Assembly: GCA_019925095.2 (NCBI GenBank)
Contig: CM034403.1
Span: 1,664,690-1,728,689 of the forward strand
DNA length: 64,000 nt
Direction of reading: 5' to 3'
From: Dendrolimus kikuchii
Lineage: Eukaryota; Arthropoda; Insecta; Lepidoptera; Lasiocampidae
The position numbers were made by a program, and so were the translations under genes. The notes under the pieces were generated by a model. The model was not told where the DNA came from and ran no database searches. It worked only from the letters and a program-made list of their open reading frames with translations. This document shows, in pieces, positions 21,562 through 31,925 of the stretch (positions within the stretch are counted from its first letter, which is position 1; the number at the start of each line of letters is the position of its first letter).

Positions 21562-22045
21562 ATTGTATTAATTAATACATGAAGCAGTAACTTTCTACCC
21601 CTTTTTACGAAAATTGCGCAGACGGAGGAGTATGAAATTTCGCACACTTATCTTATACTAATATATAAAGCTAGAGTTTGTTTGTTTGATTAACCGCGCT
21701 AATCTCAGGAACTACTGGTCTGATTTGAAAAATTCTTTCAATGATAGATAGCACATTTATCGAGGAAGGCTATAGGCTATATATCATCACGCTAAGACCA
21801 ATAGGAGCGGAGCACCAATGAAAAATGTTTCAAAATCGGGGGGGTTTGAAAACCAATTCCACGCGGACGACGTCCCGGGCACAGCTAGTAGTTTATATAG
21901 AGAAGGAGTGCAGAATATACCCTTTTGTTTATTGTGTAAAGCTGTGATTATAGAAGTACATTCTTTGACGACAGAACCTTAATAATGTTCAAACTTATAA
22001 TTTAAATTAATTATGGTCGAATTTCGACCACTGGGCGACCGCTAG
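21562..22045 (+). mobile_element. Helitron-like family B, split by another Helitron-like element
   Basis: The outer element resumes after the nested one and ends with GGTCGAATTTCGACCACTGG, then GCGACCGCTAG/T (CTAG 22042-22045). The end is only 32 bp from the donor of plp-like exon 5. Confidence 0.65.
21651..21888 (+). mobile_element. Helitron-like family H, nested
   Basis: Begins A/TCTTATACTAATATATAAAG and ends CACGCGGACGACGTCCCGGG, then CACAGCTAG/T. Both ends are visible, so this is a clean insertion into family B. Confidence 0.65.
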
Positions 22046-22077
22046 TATTAATAAATAGATGTTCACTATGAACTTAC

Positions 22078-22218
22078 TTGCTCTTCAAGCGCTAATACGC
22101 CATCTCTATGTGTTGCTTGCAATTCGTTAACATAAGCCAAATGTTCTGCTTTCAATTCCTCGATTTGCTGATCATGTCTCCTACTTGTTTGCTTAACTAC
22201 GTGTTCCGGCGGCGTGGA
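22078..22218 (-). CDS. plp-like exon 5 (coiled coil)
   Basis: Acceptor ATCTCTTACTGCAG/TCC and donor CAA/GTAAGT, 141 nt, phase 0 in and out. It encodes STPPEHVVKQTSRRHDQQIE, then ELKAEHLAYVNELQATHRDG and VLALEEQ, a Glu/Leu-rich coiled coil. The exon sits in a 231-bp island: a Helitron-like element ends 32 bp past the donor and a hAT element starts 58 bp before the acceptor. Confidence 0.78.
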
Positions 22219-22402
22219 CTGCAGTAAGAGATATACCACAAATGAGGGTAGGTTTCTTTTTGTCCATAATCTATACCAGGGGTCGCCAAATGTATGTATG
22301 TAATGTTGTAATTCGTAAGGTCTACGATTATATATTACTCACAAGACTCCAATTGTGGCGTGTCGAACAGCGGGAAATAAATGAAAGTCTGTATCACTAA
22401 TA

Positions 22403-22712
22403 AGGAAAGGAATGCTCCGGTGGTTCGGGCATGTGGAAAGAATGCATGATGAAAGAATGACTAAACAGATATACAATGCAAAAGTGGATGGATGCAGAAG
22501 TCGTGGAAGGCCACGACACACCTTCCATGATCAAATTGATCGTGTACTAGCAGAAGGTGATGTCAGGAGCCTTAAGAACAGACGAGCTTGCATGACAAGA
22601 GTTATGAATGTCAAAGAGGCAAGTGAGGTGTGTAAGAATAAGCCTAAATGGCAGTCTGTTGTTCGTGTCTACCCCGCAAGGGAACTGGCGTGAAGTTATG
22701 TATGTATGTATG
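22403..22712 (+). pseudogene. RTE-like LINE 3' end, 11-bp TSD
   Basis: Encodes the terminal about 93 codons of the LINE ORF (MLRWFGHVERM to ARELA), then a stop and (TATG)n. Flanked by TATCACTAATA at 22392-22402 and 22713-22723. The frame is intact, so this is a fairly young 5'-truncated insertion. Confidence 0.88.
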
Positions 22713-22907
22713 TATCACTAATAGTATTTTACTTTACTCGAAAGAAATCCCACAGAATATAAATGTAATACACGACCCAACTCTAGGGCTGACGGAAGGC
22801 GACTGGCGAGCGCGCTTCAATATTCAAACCTTACAATTTTTGTTGAATTGGAACTCGCCGACCCATTTTGTGCGGACCTTGAAAATATGTCATTTTTCTC
22901 ATTGCTA

Positions 22908-23310
22908 CATACATACATACATACATAACTTCACGCCAGTTCCCTTGCAGAGTAGGCACGAACAACAGAGTGCCATTTAGGCTTATTCTTACACACCTCA
23001 CTTGCCTCTTTGACATTCATAACCCTTGTCATGCAAGCTCGTCTGTTCTTATGGCTCCTGACATCACCTTCTGCTAGTACACGATCGATTTGATCATGGA
23101 AGGTGTGTCGTGGCCTTCCACGACTTCTGCATCCGTCCACTTTTGCATTGTATATCTGTTTAGTCATTCTTTCCACATGCCCGAACCACCGGAGCATTCC
23201 TTTCCTTACCTTCACCCCGACACTCTCTTTCAGACCAACTCTCTTTCTTACTTCGGTATTACGAACGCGGTCCGCGAGCGTCACTCCGCAGATTTTGCGC
23301 AGTGCTCGCA
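22908..23310 (-). pseudogene. RTE-like LINE 3' end, 11-bp TSD
   Basis: Reverse-oriented copy carrying about 126 codons, with a small deletion removing HDERM-like residues after HVER. Flanked by TCTCATTGCTA at 22897-22907 and 23311-23321. Confidence 0.88.
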
Positions 23311-23465
23311 TCTCATTGCTATGTAAAAAAATACCATTGTTATTTCCCTAATTACATTTATTTAATAAATATTTTTTTCTATAAAATTTTGTGCGGACCG
23401 CGATGATCATTTCATTTCTTAAAACGGACCCCGAGCGAAACTGATTGGTGACCCCTGATCTATAC

Positions 23466-24121
23466 TATAATATTCTGTAAATAGTTAGAATTTGTAAATA
23501 GCGTTTAAAAATATAAAAATAAAATCAAGGAGGCTAATTTAGACTACCAGATTCCGAAAAAACAATTTTTAGAAATTTTATCTGTCTGTTAAAGCATCAC
23601 GTGAACGCTACTAAATAAATACAAATACAAAATATCTTTATTAAGCCTTTAAGAAAAAACAAAGTACAAAAATTGAAAGAATGAACAATGAAACACATTT
23701 TAGAGGCTAAAAACACTACACAAAATGTTAAGTTGACTCTGACTCTCAAACTAGGCATAATTTACCTGTAATATGAGTCAATCAGAGGTTCCTCACGCCA
23801 ATTGCCAGTGTTAACATTTAAGATCTCCATGCAGTGTGTATATGGTCATGTTCATGTACATATATATTAGGATGTGTGTGTGTGCGTGTATGTTTCTGTA
23901 GAGAAGGAGATAGAGAAGAAAGAAAGTGGGATAAAAGTTTAAAAGATTTTAAGTTTATTAAGTTACTTAATAAGAATACTGAACAGATTTTAACGAAACT
24001 CGACACAAGGCTAGCTTATATACCGGGTCGTAACTTAGGATACTTTTTATCCCGATAAATAAATTACTTATAAAAAAAAATTGAGATATAAATAGAATAT
24101 GAAATATAAAGAAAAGCAATT
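23466..24121. other. No gene seen; plp-like intron
   Basis: AT-rich. Short GT-rich stretch near 23873-23890. Long frames on both strands at 23818-24058 reflect simple-sequence bias. Confidence 0.4.
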
Positions 24122-24300
24122 TTTAGCTAGACGTGTTGCTGAGGAGTTTCTTGCCGGTTCTTCTCCTTAACAGCATTAACACGTTGCGAAGCGGTGTACA
24201 AAGAATAGGAAGTAAAATTAAATTTTAACTTATACGTATGAACTTCAAAAAGTGTTCTCCAGTGGAACTTATTTTGAATAAAAACTTTTGAATTTGAATA
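24122..24300 (+). repeat. Family F repeat
   Basis: Contains GAGGAGTTTCTTGCCGGTTC and ends in AAACTTTTGAATTTGAATAA, a retroelement tail. Homologous to 18873-19020. Confidence 0.55.
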
Positions 24301-24394
24301 ACGTCGTTTTCGCAGGATTGACGGATCCAGCCAAAAACAGCGCTGCGGTCACGTTTTCACCAATAACGGAATAATTTTTATTTATCACATGGGT

Positions 24395-24552
24395 TCAACC
24401 TTGAGTTGTGTTTCGGCATTAGTGACCAGGTTCCAGTCTCCCTTAAGAGAGCAGCAGCGCATTTGTAGCACCTTTGGTGTTGCAAATGTCCATAGGCGAC
24501 GGTAATCGCTTTCCATCAGGTGGGCCGTCTTCCTGTCTGCTGAACTCATGGG
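24395..24552 (+). mobile_element. Family A retroelement, 5'-truncated
   Basis: Starts within the body at AACCTTGAGTTGTGTTTCGG and ends in CTGCTGAACTCATGGGAC, then A-rich sequence. Ends about 50 bp from the donor of plp-like exon 4. Confidence 0.65.
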
Positions 24553-24606
24553 ACAAAAAAATCAATAAAAGATTTGTTTGTAAATTTTACCCAATTGAGA
24601 AATTAC

Positions 24607-24745
24607 CTCAGCAGTCAAGGAGGGGAACTCTGCACTCTTCGTCCGCCTCCTGATATGATCCCCGGATGCGTCGGGGACCGCTTCCAAAGAGGACGCAGAC
24701 CCAAGTGGCGACACGCACTTACCACGCCACACTTCCTCCGAATAA
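24607..24745 (-). CDS. plp-like exon 4
   Basis: The acceptor GGTAATTCTTTCAG/T supplies the third base of the Ser codon split with exon 3. 139 nt then encode YSEEVWRGKCVSPLGSASSL, EAVPDASGDHIRRRTKSAEF and PSLTAE, with donor GAG/GTAATT. Entry phase 2 and exit phase 0 match its neighbours exactly. YSEEV after the RTYFEKKC block is the family signature. An internal GTAAGT (after TGGCGTG) could act as a cryptic donor but would break the frame with exon 5. Confidence 0.8.
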
Positions 24746-24840
24746 CTGAAAGAATTACCACTTCGATCAGTGTATTTCATGACCTGGTACAGCAAAATAC
24801 AAAGAAAGAACATATAACTTTATAGCAGATGTACCAATTA

Positions 24841-25163
24841 TTTTTATTTATTTAGGTTTATGGCTTGGCAGCTAGGCCTTTAAGCCAGATCTTAGTTTAC
24901 AATATAGTTTCTTCATTTTCTTAAGCCTATATGTAGCACAGCTGAACTGTAGGTAATCAGCTAGTGCCATTCAACGGAGTTCTTGTGACAACTCTAAAGG
25001 CCACATTTGACTATACAGTTCACATTTCTCACAAAACACATAATTACTACTCAAAAACTATCAATATCCTACAACTATTGTTCATTTTAGAGTAATTTTA
25101 CACATTTTTAGAAAATAAAACTGTACATCACAACATCTCCTTCCAGTTCCCGCCAAAAACTCC
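24841..25163 (-). mobile_element. Jockey-like LINE 3' UTR
   Basis: Matches the UTR attached to coding sequence at 36528-37080 (GGCTTGGCAGCTAGGCC at one end, TCCCGCCAAAAACTCC at the other). Only the UTR remains. Its tail faces plp-like exon 4, 96 bp away. Confidence 0.65.
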
Positions 25164-25278
25164 AGATGTACCAATTTATGGAGCTTTAAATAGGGTAAAC
25201 CATACCATTGTTGGCACCCGGTCAACTTATTCAAGATATTAAAATATACATTTTTTTTTTACTTTATAATCATAAAAT

Positions 25279-25446
25279 TGATCGTGTACTAGCAGAAGGC
25301 GATGTGAGGAGCCTTAAGAACAGAAGAGCGTGCATGACAAGAGTTTTGAATGTCAAAGAAGCAAGTGAGGTGTGTAAGAATAAGCCTAAATGGCGCTCTG
25401 TTGTTCGTGCCTACCCCGCAAGGGAACTGGCGTGAAGTTCTGTATG
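25279..25446 (+). pseudogene. RTE-like LINE 3' end, 14-bp TSD
   Basis: Short copy (about 50 codons and UTR). Flanked by TATAATCATAAAAT at 25265-25278 and 25447-25460. Its tail is down to a single TATG repeat or so. Confidence 0.85.
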
Positions 25447-25484
25447 TATAATCATAAAATAATATTATTATGATTTTATGGTTA

Positions 25485-26126
25485 CTAGTGGTCGAAATTC
25501 GACCATAATTTAAATTATAAGTTTGAACATTATTAAGGTTCTGTTGTCAAAGACTATACTTCTAGAATCACAGATTTCGCCAAGGCTACACTGGTAATTT
25601 GACTTTAACAATAAACAAAATTACTTTATTATTATTATTATATTTTTTGATTTCATGTATTTTTTATGCATAATTCTAAAAAAAAATATTAGCATTCGTC
25701 GCTTCTCCTCTATATAAATTATAAGTGTGCGAAATTTCATACTCCTCCTTCCGCGCAATTTTCGTAAAAAGGGGTACAAATTTATTCTTACATACATACA
25801 TACATACATAACTTCACGCCAGTTCCCTTGCGGGGTAGGCACGAACAACAGAGCGCCATTTAGGCTTATTCTTACACACCTCACTTGCTTCTTTGACATT
25901 CATAACTCTTTTCATGCACGCTCGTCTGTTCTTAAGGCTCCTGACATCACCTTCTGCTAGTACACGATCAATTTGATCATGGAAAGTGTGTCGTGGCCTT
26001 CCACGACTTCTGCATCCATCCACTTTTGCATTGTATATCTGTTTATTCATTCTTTCATCATGCATTCTTTCTACATGTCCGAACCACCAGCACCGCAAAT
26101 TTTTTCTTCACGTATTAATATATAGA
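25485..26126 (-). mobile_element. Helitron-like family B, split by an RTE-like LINE
   Basis: Minus-strand end is GGTCGAATTTCGACC, then ACTAG/T; the other side is CACGTATTAATATATAGA/T. The two parts flank the LINE at 25790-26096. Same family as 7695-7992. Confidence 0.65.
25790..26096 (-). pseudogene. RTE-like LINE 3' end, imperfect 12-bp TSD
   Basis: Carries about 90 codons in reverse orientation after a (CATA)n tail. Flanks AAATTTATTCTT and AAATTTTTTCTT (25778-25789, 26097-26108) match at 11 of 12 positions. Confidence 0.82.
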
Positions 26127-26134
26127 TAAAGTGA

Positions 26135-26402
26135 GTTTAGCAAACAGGCAGACGGCCCACCCGATGGTAAGCGGTTACCGTCGCGTCATGGACATTTATA
26201 ACACCAAAGGCGCTATCAATGTGCTGCCACTCTCTAAAGGGAGACTGGAACCTGGCCAGTAATGCCGGAACACTACTCAAGGTTGTTATGGCGGCATACT
26301 CTAGACCAGGGGTGGGCAAATGCCCTACCACCTGGCTGTGGGTTGTTTTGTCGCCGCTTCCCCAAATGCAGGAAATTGTATTCTTTCTCCGTTCCTAAAC
26401 GG
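26135..26402 (-). mobile_element. Family A retroelement, diverged
   Basis: Reverse copy lacking a clear poly(T) and with an internal deletion around GGGGTGGGCAAATGC. Ends TTTCTCCGTTCCTAAACGG. Confidence 0.6.
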
Positions 26403-26450
26403 ATATTTTTATCATTGCATAGCTTCAAAACAATTATAAAAGATTTCTTA

Positions 26451-26987
26451 ATACATACATACATAACTTCACGCCAGTTCCCTTGCGGGGTAGGCACGAA
26501 CAACAGAGTGCCATTTAGGCTTATTCTTACACACCTCACTTGCTTCTTTGACATTCATAACTCTTGTCATGCAAGCTCGTCTGTTCTTAAGGCTCCTGAC
26601 ATCACCTTCTGCTAGTACACGATCAATTTGATCATGGAAGGTGTGTCGTGGCCTTCCACGACTTCTGCATCCATCCACTTTTGCATTGTATATCTGTTTA
26701 GTCATTCTTTCATCATGCATTCTTTCCACATGCCCGAACCACCGGAGCATTCCTTTCCTTACCTTCACCCCGACACTCTCTTTCAGACCAACTCTCTTTC
26801 TTACTTCGGTATTACGAACGCGGTCCGCGAGCGTCACTCCGCAGATTTTGCGCAGTGCTCGCATCTCGACCGCGTTTACTCTACTTTCATGCTCTTTCTT
26901 CCATACCCAACTCTCGCATCCATACGTGAGCGTAGGTACCAGCACCGCGTTGTGTATGGCGAGCTGGGCCTTCTGGTTAAGGTTCTT
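26451..26987 (-). pseudogene. RTE-like LINE 3' part, 12-bp TSD
   Basis: Longest reverse copy: about 158 intact codons, including VPTLTYGCESWVWKKEHESR, VNAVEMRALRKICGVTLADR and the common C-terminus. Flanked by AGATTTCTTAAT at 26439-26450 and 26988-26999. An intact frame over this length suggests a recent insertion. Confidence 0.88.
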
Positions 26988-26999
26988 AGATTTCTTAAT

Positions 27000-27366
27000 G
27001 TTTTGAATAATATAATAGGGTTACAAATGACAATCGATATACTGGGGTGCCAACAATAGCATAGTTTCCCTTATGTAGATTTCATACTTAGTATATGATT
27101 TGCTTTATTACATACAAAGTCATTACAAATGTTTTGTACAAATGACAACCTTCCAACCAACCAATAACAGACAATCTAGTAAACAAGAATTTCATATAAT
27201 AATTATGTGAAAAGTATTCTATTGAGTGTGTGCAAGTACTCTCAGAAAAGACTTCTTCTCTAATACTACCATAAAATCATTTTTGATATTTATTCTACTT
27301 GGTAATGGGTCAAGAACATCTGCATCCATATTGAGCCAAGTATTTACTGGATTAACTCCTTAATAA
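27000..27366. other. No gene seen; plp-like intron
   Basis: AT-rich intron sequence without recognisable repeats or exons. Confidence 0.4.
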
Positions 27367-28549
27367 TCTATAATATAAAATTCTAATTTGAATGGAGCGT
27401 TAGGTAAACTTCAAGGCGCTAAGAACCTCAGCCAGAAGGCCCAGCTCGCCATACACAACGCGGTGCTGGTACCTACGCTCACGTATGGAGGCGAGAGTTG
27501 GGTATGGAAGAGAGAGCATGAAAGTAGAGTAAATGCGGTTGAGATGCGAGTACTGCGTAAAATCTGCGGAGTGACGCTCGCGGACCGCGTTCGTAATACC
27601 GAAGTAAGAAAGAGAGTTGGTCTGAAAGAGAGTGTCGGGGTGAAGGTAAGGAAAGGAATGCTCCGGTGGTTCGGGCATGTGGAAAGAATGCATGATGAAA
27701 GAATGACTAAACAGATATACAATGCAAAAGTGGATGGATGCAGAAGTCGTGGAAGGCCACGACACACCTTCCATGATCAAATTGATCGTGTACTAGCAGA
27801 GGGTGATGTCAGGAGCCTTAAAAACAGACGAGTGTGTATGACAAGAGTTATGAATGTCAAAGAAGCAAGTGAGGTGTGTAAGAATGGGCCTAAATGGCGC
27901 TCTGTTGTTCGTGCCTACCCCGCAAGGGAACTGGCGTGAAGTTATGTATGTATGTATGTATAAAATTCTAAACATGCCGTGTCTGTATATTGCAGCTATT
28001 TAAAAAAAACAACATGAATAGACTATGTAAACGATAGAGAACATGATGCTTTTTTTTAGATGTCTTGTCTGTTCGTTCGGGATTCACGTAAAAACTACTG
28101 GGCCAATTTCAATACGGTTTTCGCTGGTCAACGGTAAATTTTTAGACTTAAAATCTGCGCTACTTTTTATCCCGGAAATTTTCCTGGGAGCAGTTTGTAG
28201 TTGTTCGGGTGCATAAAAATTAGCTTATTCCGACTCAATTTTCACTAAAACGATAGCTTATATTCTGTTCTAATACTACGATACTTTGTGTTTTGGGAAT
28301 CCTGCGGTAATTTCAAGTCAAGTATACTAATATATAAAGCTGAAGAGTTTGTTTGTTTGAACGCGCTAATCTCAGGAACTACTGGTCTGATTTGAAAAAG
28401 TCTTTCTGTGATAGGTAGCCCATTTATCGAGGAAGGCTATAGGCTATATACGCTAAGACCAATAGGAGCGGAGCACCAATAAATAATGTTTCAAAATTGT
28501 GGGTTTTGAAAACAAATTGCACGCGGACGAAGTCGCGGGCATGTGCTAG
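27367..28549 (+). mobile_element. Compound Helitron-like elements with nested LINE
   Basis: Starts A/TCTATAATATAAAATTC, resumes after the LINE at AACATGCCGTGTCTG and continues like the element at 46386-46908 to TTTCAAGTCA. There it passes into family H sequence (TATACTAATATATAAAGC) and ends GCGGACGAAGTCGCGGGCAT, then GTGCTAG/T. So it is either a chimera or one element inserted into another. Confidence 0.55.
27387..27958 (+). pseudogene. RTE-like LINE 3' part, 13-bp TSD
   Basis: Longest copy in the window: 183 codons open, from GKLQGAKNLSQKAQLAIHNA to VRAYPARELA, then a (TATG)n tail. Flanked by TATAAAATTCTAA at 27374-27386 and 27959-27971. It is inserted in the first 20 bp of a Helitron-like element. 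The reverse transcriptase catalytic domain is lost by 5' truncation. Confidence 0.9.
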
Positions 28550-28689
28550 TTTAAAATAAAATCTTAGTTGTTTAAAAAATTCAATCACTAATGCATAGCA
28601 ATAGCTTCATGAGAAATTAAAAAATGATTTTTAACACAAATGGCTAAAAGTTAAAACTTATTATTTCAAAATTATATTATTTGTACAAT

Positions 28690-28930
28690 GAACCTTTTGG
28701 GATGAAAGTCACGTGACAAAAAGAATGTTAAACTACAAGATGGATGGGTACAAATGTCAAGGTAGACCAAAAAAGGATGGATGGATTTTGTGAAGGATGA
28801 TATGATGATTTGTGGTGTGACAGAGGATGTATGTCAGAATAGAGGAGTGTGGAAGGAAAAGACGTTTTATGCCGACCACAAATGTGACATGGTGAAAGAA
28901 AAAAAAGAGAGATACAATGAACATTTTTCG
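28690..28930 (+). pseudogene. LINE ORF C-terminal relic
   Basis: With stops and frameshifts it reads TKKGWMDFVKDDMMICGVTE and RGVWKEKTFYADHKCD, the typical end of an RTE-type LINE ORF, but a different family from the WFGHVERM copies. Confidence 0.5.
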
Positions 28931-29002
28931 GTAGCATAGACTCTTAAAATACTGACATACACAACTCAACCAAAACATTTATAGGTGTTAAAAATAACTT
29001 AC

Positions 29003-29014
29003 CCAAATTTGGAT
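29003..29014 (-). CDS. Candidate 12-nt microexon of the plp-like gene
   Basis: On the minus strand TTTTTTGCTGCAACCTAG/ATCCAAATTTGG/GTAAGT has a pyrimidine-rich acceptor and a perfect donor. It lies 91 bp after exon 3. Including it keeps the frame: the split Ser between exons 3 and 4 becomes Arg-Ser-Lys-Phe-Gly. It may be alternatively used or just chance; without transcripts it remains a candidate. Confidence 0.35.
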
Positions 29015-29105
29015 CTAGGTTGCAGCAAAAAAGAAAAATTATTAGTAATGTTAGAAAAAAATAAAGTTCATTATTAAAATTCTTAGTTCATAAATATCAA
29101 TTTAC

Positions 29106-29818
29106 CTTCTTTCCATATCAGAACATTTCTTTTCAAAATATGTCCTGAGATTCTCCATCTCTTTCTCATGTTTTATATTCAGTTCATGACGTAACTCGTC
29201 AATGTCTGCGTTACCAGTTTTCACCGATGCAAGCAGTTCTCTCAGCTTCCTAGTTTCAATAAGAAATGCCTGTTTCTCACTCAGTATTTGCGTCTCTAAC
29301 TCTTTTATCTCCGTATCGGATTCTATTCTCATTTTTCCAATTTCGTCACATAAAACCTGTATCAGACTTTCTCTTAGTTTATTCCTTAGATTCTCTTCAA
29401 TGTAACTATCAAATTTGTTTATTATCATTGTCAATTTTGCTTCAAAACCCGTTTGAAAATCGTCAGATGCATCCAGAGATTTACTGTAATTAACGAACAT
29501 CTCCTCTCGGTCTATGTCTTTCTCGCTATGAGAGCTTTGCGTTGATGAACCGCTCATCAAAGCAGAGTAAAACTTTGTGCTATCTTCTTTGACCATATTA
29601 TGATACTTAACAAAGTCTGAGAGCTGAGTCTTGACTGTATCATCCGAATGAGGTTTCTCAGCTACAAAGTGCTGTAGGTTCGATACTTCATCAATCAAAT
29701 GTTGGTTCTCATATTTGAGCGTTTCCTGATCATGCATGGACCGCTGTAAGGAGATTGTCAGTTCTTCGATTAATGTGTCGCGTTGCTTTATAGCATCTTC
29801 CAATGTACAATGTATAAG
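29106..29818 (-). CDS. plp-like exon 3 (long coiled coil)
   Basis: Acceptor CTTGTGTCGTTTCAG/CTT and donor AAGAAG/GTAAAT. 713 nt enter in phase 0 and leave in phase 2. It encodes LIHCTLEDAIKQRDTLIEEL..., a Glu/Lys/Leu-rich coiled coil broken by a Ser-rich stretch (SALMSGSSTQSSHSEK), then long heptads ending DELRHELNIKHEKEMENLRT, YFEKKCSDMER. The last motif is the best family clue (pericentrin/AKAP9-type). A scaffold for microtubule-organising proteins is inferred. Confidence 0.8.
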
Positions 29819-30342
29819 CTGAAACGACACAAGCAATTATACATTATAAAAACAGAAGCGTTTGGCATGCAGAATGAAATGTGCAGGCAAGTTCAATAAG
29901 CCTGCATCCATTCCTGGAGCATTGTGAACAGTCACTCTTTGTTGCATTGTATGATTGCACATATTATATCGGTACAGAGACAGATGTGAACACAGTCTGC
30001 AATTCATATGGATAAAGAATGTGTTCAAAAATGGTGGCTAATCATGCTTGTACTATCACAGCATGCACGTTACTAATAATAAAAAATAGATTTAATTTAG
30101 AGACTATGTTTTGGGTACTTTTTCTTGTTTATGCTCTATTATTATCAGTAAAATGTGTTTTAACAATTTAATAAAAGTCAAAAAAAAAATGAAATTAATG
30201 GATAATGAAGAAAACTCACAATGTGCTTAGCTTCCAAATTAGTAAAACTAGACTGTAGTTATGGGTACATAAGTTTGCTATGTATTTTCTTGTACCAAGG
30301 GTTTGAATGTGTTTGCAGTCCCATTATTTATCATTCTTTATT
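29819..30342. other. No gene seen; plp-like intron
   Basis: AT-rich intron sequence. Frames on both strands lack splice or domain support. Confidence 0.4.
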
Positions 30343-31005
30343 TGTTACAGGTAGTATAATGTTGATATTATTCTGGCGGGTGATGGTGGAACCATCTAGC
30401 TAGTTTAAGAGCTTTTAGAAAAAGCTAGAAAATTCTCGAAGGAAAAGACAAGGACAGATACATGTTAGAAAGGGAAAGACGATGAACGAAAGTTCTAGAA
30501 TAGAAAGTTCGGGAAGGAAAAGACAGAGATAGAGATAGATGTTTAGAAAGGGACAGATAGTAAATAAAAGAAGATCGAAATTATGGGTTCCAGAAGATTC
30601 TTACGAGTATATAAGCAGCGTAAGGCGCGCCTATCGAGCAGTTTAGAGTTGAGCTCAGTTCAAGACAGCGAAGCTACAAGTGCGATACGGAAGAGTTGGG
30701 AGAACAGTTTAATAGAAAACTGTGACGATTTTAGTGGTGAATTTAGTGAAGGAGGATTTTCGCGTAGTTTAAAAGGAGATCCAGACGCGAGCTACGCGCG
30801 GTAAATTAGGAGGTGCAGACTGCAGCAGCAGAAGGTGTGTCTACGCATTATCGGCGACGGTATTGTGTGTGAGACATTTTATTTTCGGTACAGTGCGTCG
30901 TTAGTTGTGCGTATAGGGGCTACCCTGCGGAGAGGAATCACGCACGGCTGTGTAAGTCAATAAAAGCGTTTAGTTAAAAACTGGTATTTTCTTCCAATTA
31001 GTCAC
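30343..31005 (+). mobile_element. Probable solo LTR (Ty3/gypsy-like)
   Basis: A less AT-rich block with promoter and polyadenylation order typical of an LTR: TATATAAG (30608-30615), a GAGCTCAGTTC initiator-like stretch about 40 bp on, then AATAAA (30959-30964). TGTTACAGG at 30343 could be its 5' end. The exact 3' end and target duplication were not resolved, and no internal gag/pol lies nearby. The 73-codon frame at 30583-30804 falls in the transcribed part and is not a gene. Confidence 0.5.
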
Positions 31006-31888
31006 GGGAAAAATCACTCACCAAGAAGAAAGAGTGATACAAAGATATATATATCACTCTTTTATATCTTTAACTCTTATCTTTACAGTGAATAGTGTCA
31101 GTGTCAATTGCAGACAAGATGAGTTATTATCTGTGAGTGATATACTGAATGCTGATAAACTGATATGAAAAAAATATAAACAAATAGAGTGAAAAAATAT
31201 AATAAAATTAATTACATTAAAACAAAATTACACCATAAAACTATAGTGTTACGATTTATTTTGGCTTGCTATTATATTTAGTTTCCTCGTTCACTTAATA
31301 CGCATGTGCAATGCACGGGCTAATCATTCTTTCTAGTCTAGTTTCTTCTCATTCGGATCTATAGTCATCGCGTGGAACAGGATTGAACTAAAGAGTTAGA
31401 TATAAAGATACATTTTGGACGCAAGTGATATACAGATCTAATCACTCTTCGCGTCGGATATATATCTTTTGAGTTAATCACTCAGGAGTTACACACCACT
31501 ACTTCCAATCCTAAGTGTGTACCCCACTCACACGTAACATTATATTTGGATGTATATGGTATGGTAATTGTTAAAATCAGAAAAACTAATTACACAAACC
31601 AAGCATATGATGTCAGATAAAAGATGCCAGATTTAGTTTGTAATTTTTTTTAATCCATCAAAGGCTGAGAACCACCACCAGATGTGTTTTAAATTAACTT
31701 TTTTATGCAGAAATAAGCCAAATACTAAATACCTATATACAATGGATAGCTATTGTTATTACAATTATTTTGATGTTACTATCATATAACTAGATCAAAG
31801 CTACACCTTTATTTGATATTTCACTTTATTCATTTAGTTTTGAAATGATATATATTTCTTAAAGGATTTCAGCAAGCTATGTCAAACA
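31006..31888. other. Unassigned repeat-like intron
   Basis: 31015-31085 and 31440-31500 share inverted GAGTGAT/ATCACTC and GATATATATATC motifs, suggesting a degenerate foldback element. The rest is AT-rich with no exon. Confidence 0.35.
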
Positions 31889-31925
31889 AGCAAGTGAGGT
31901 GTGCAAGAATAAGCCTAAATGGCTA
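31889..31925 (+). repeat. RTE-like LINE fragment
   Basis: Only AAGCAAGTGAGGTGTGCAAG, then AATAAGCCTAAATGGC, of the ORF end survives, without tail. Confidence 0.6.

Larger units (their letters stand above)
22277..23457. mobile_element. hAT-like element with exact 8-bp TSD and two nested LINEs
   Basis: Left end CAGGGGTCGCCAAA, right end TTGGTGACCCCTG, flanked by exact ATCTATAC duplications (22269-22276 and 23458-23465). The element's own sequence includes TGTGCGGACC twice. Two RTE-like insertions in opposite orientation fill much of it. No transposase frame remains. Confidence 0.85.

Noticed and set aside
29202..29493. Plus-strand ORFs rich in Ser and Phe
   Set aside because: Antisense of the plp-like coiled-coil exon.
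30583..30804. 73-codon ORF with Ser-rich acidic sequence
   Set aside because: Lies directly before and after TATA-type and poly(A) signals of a probable LTR leader; no homology recognised.
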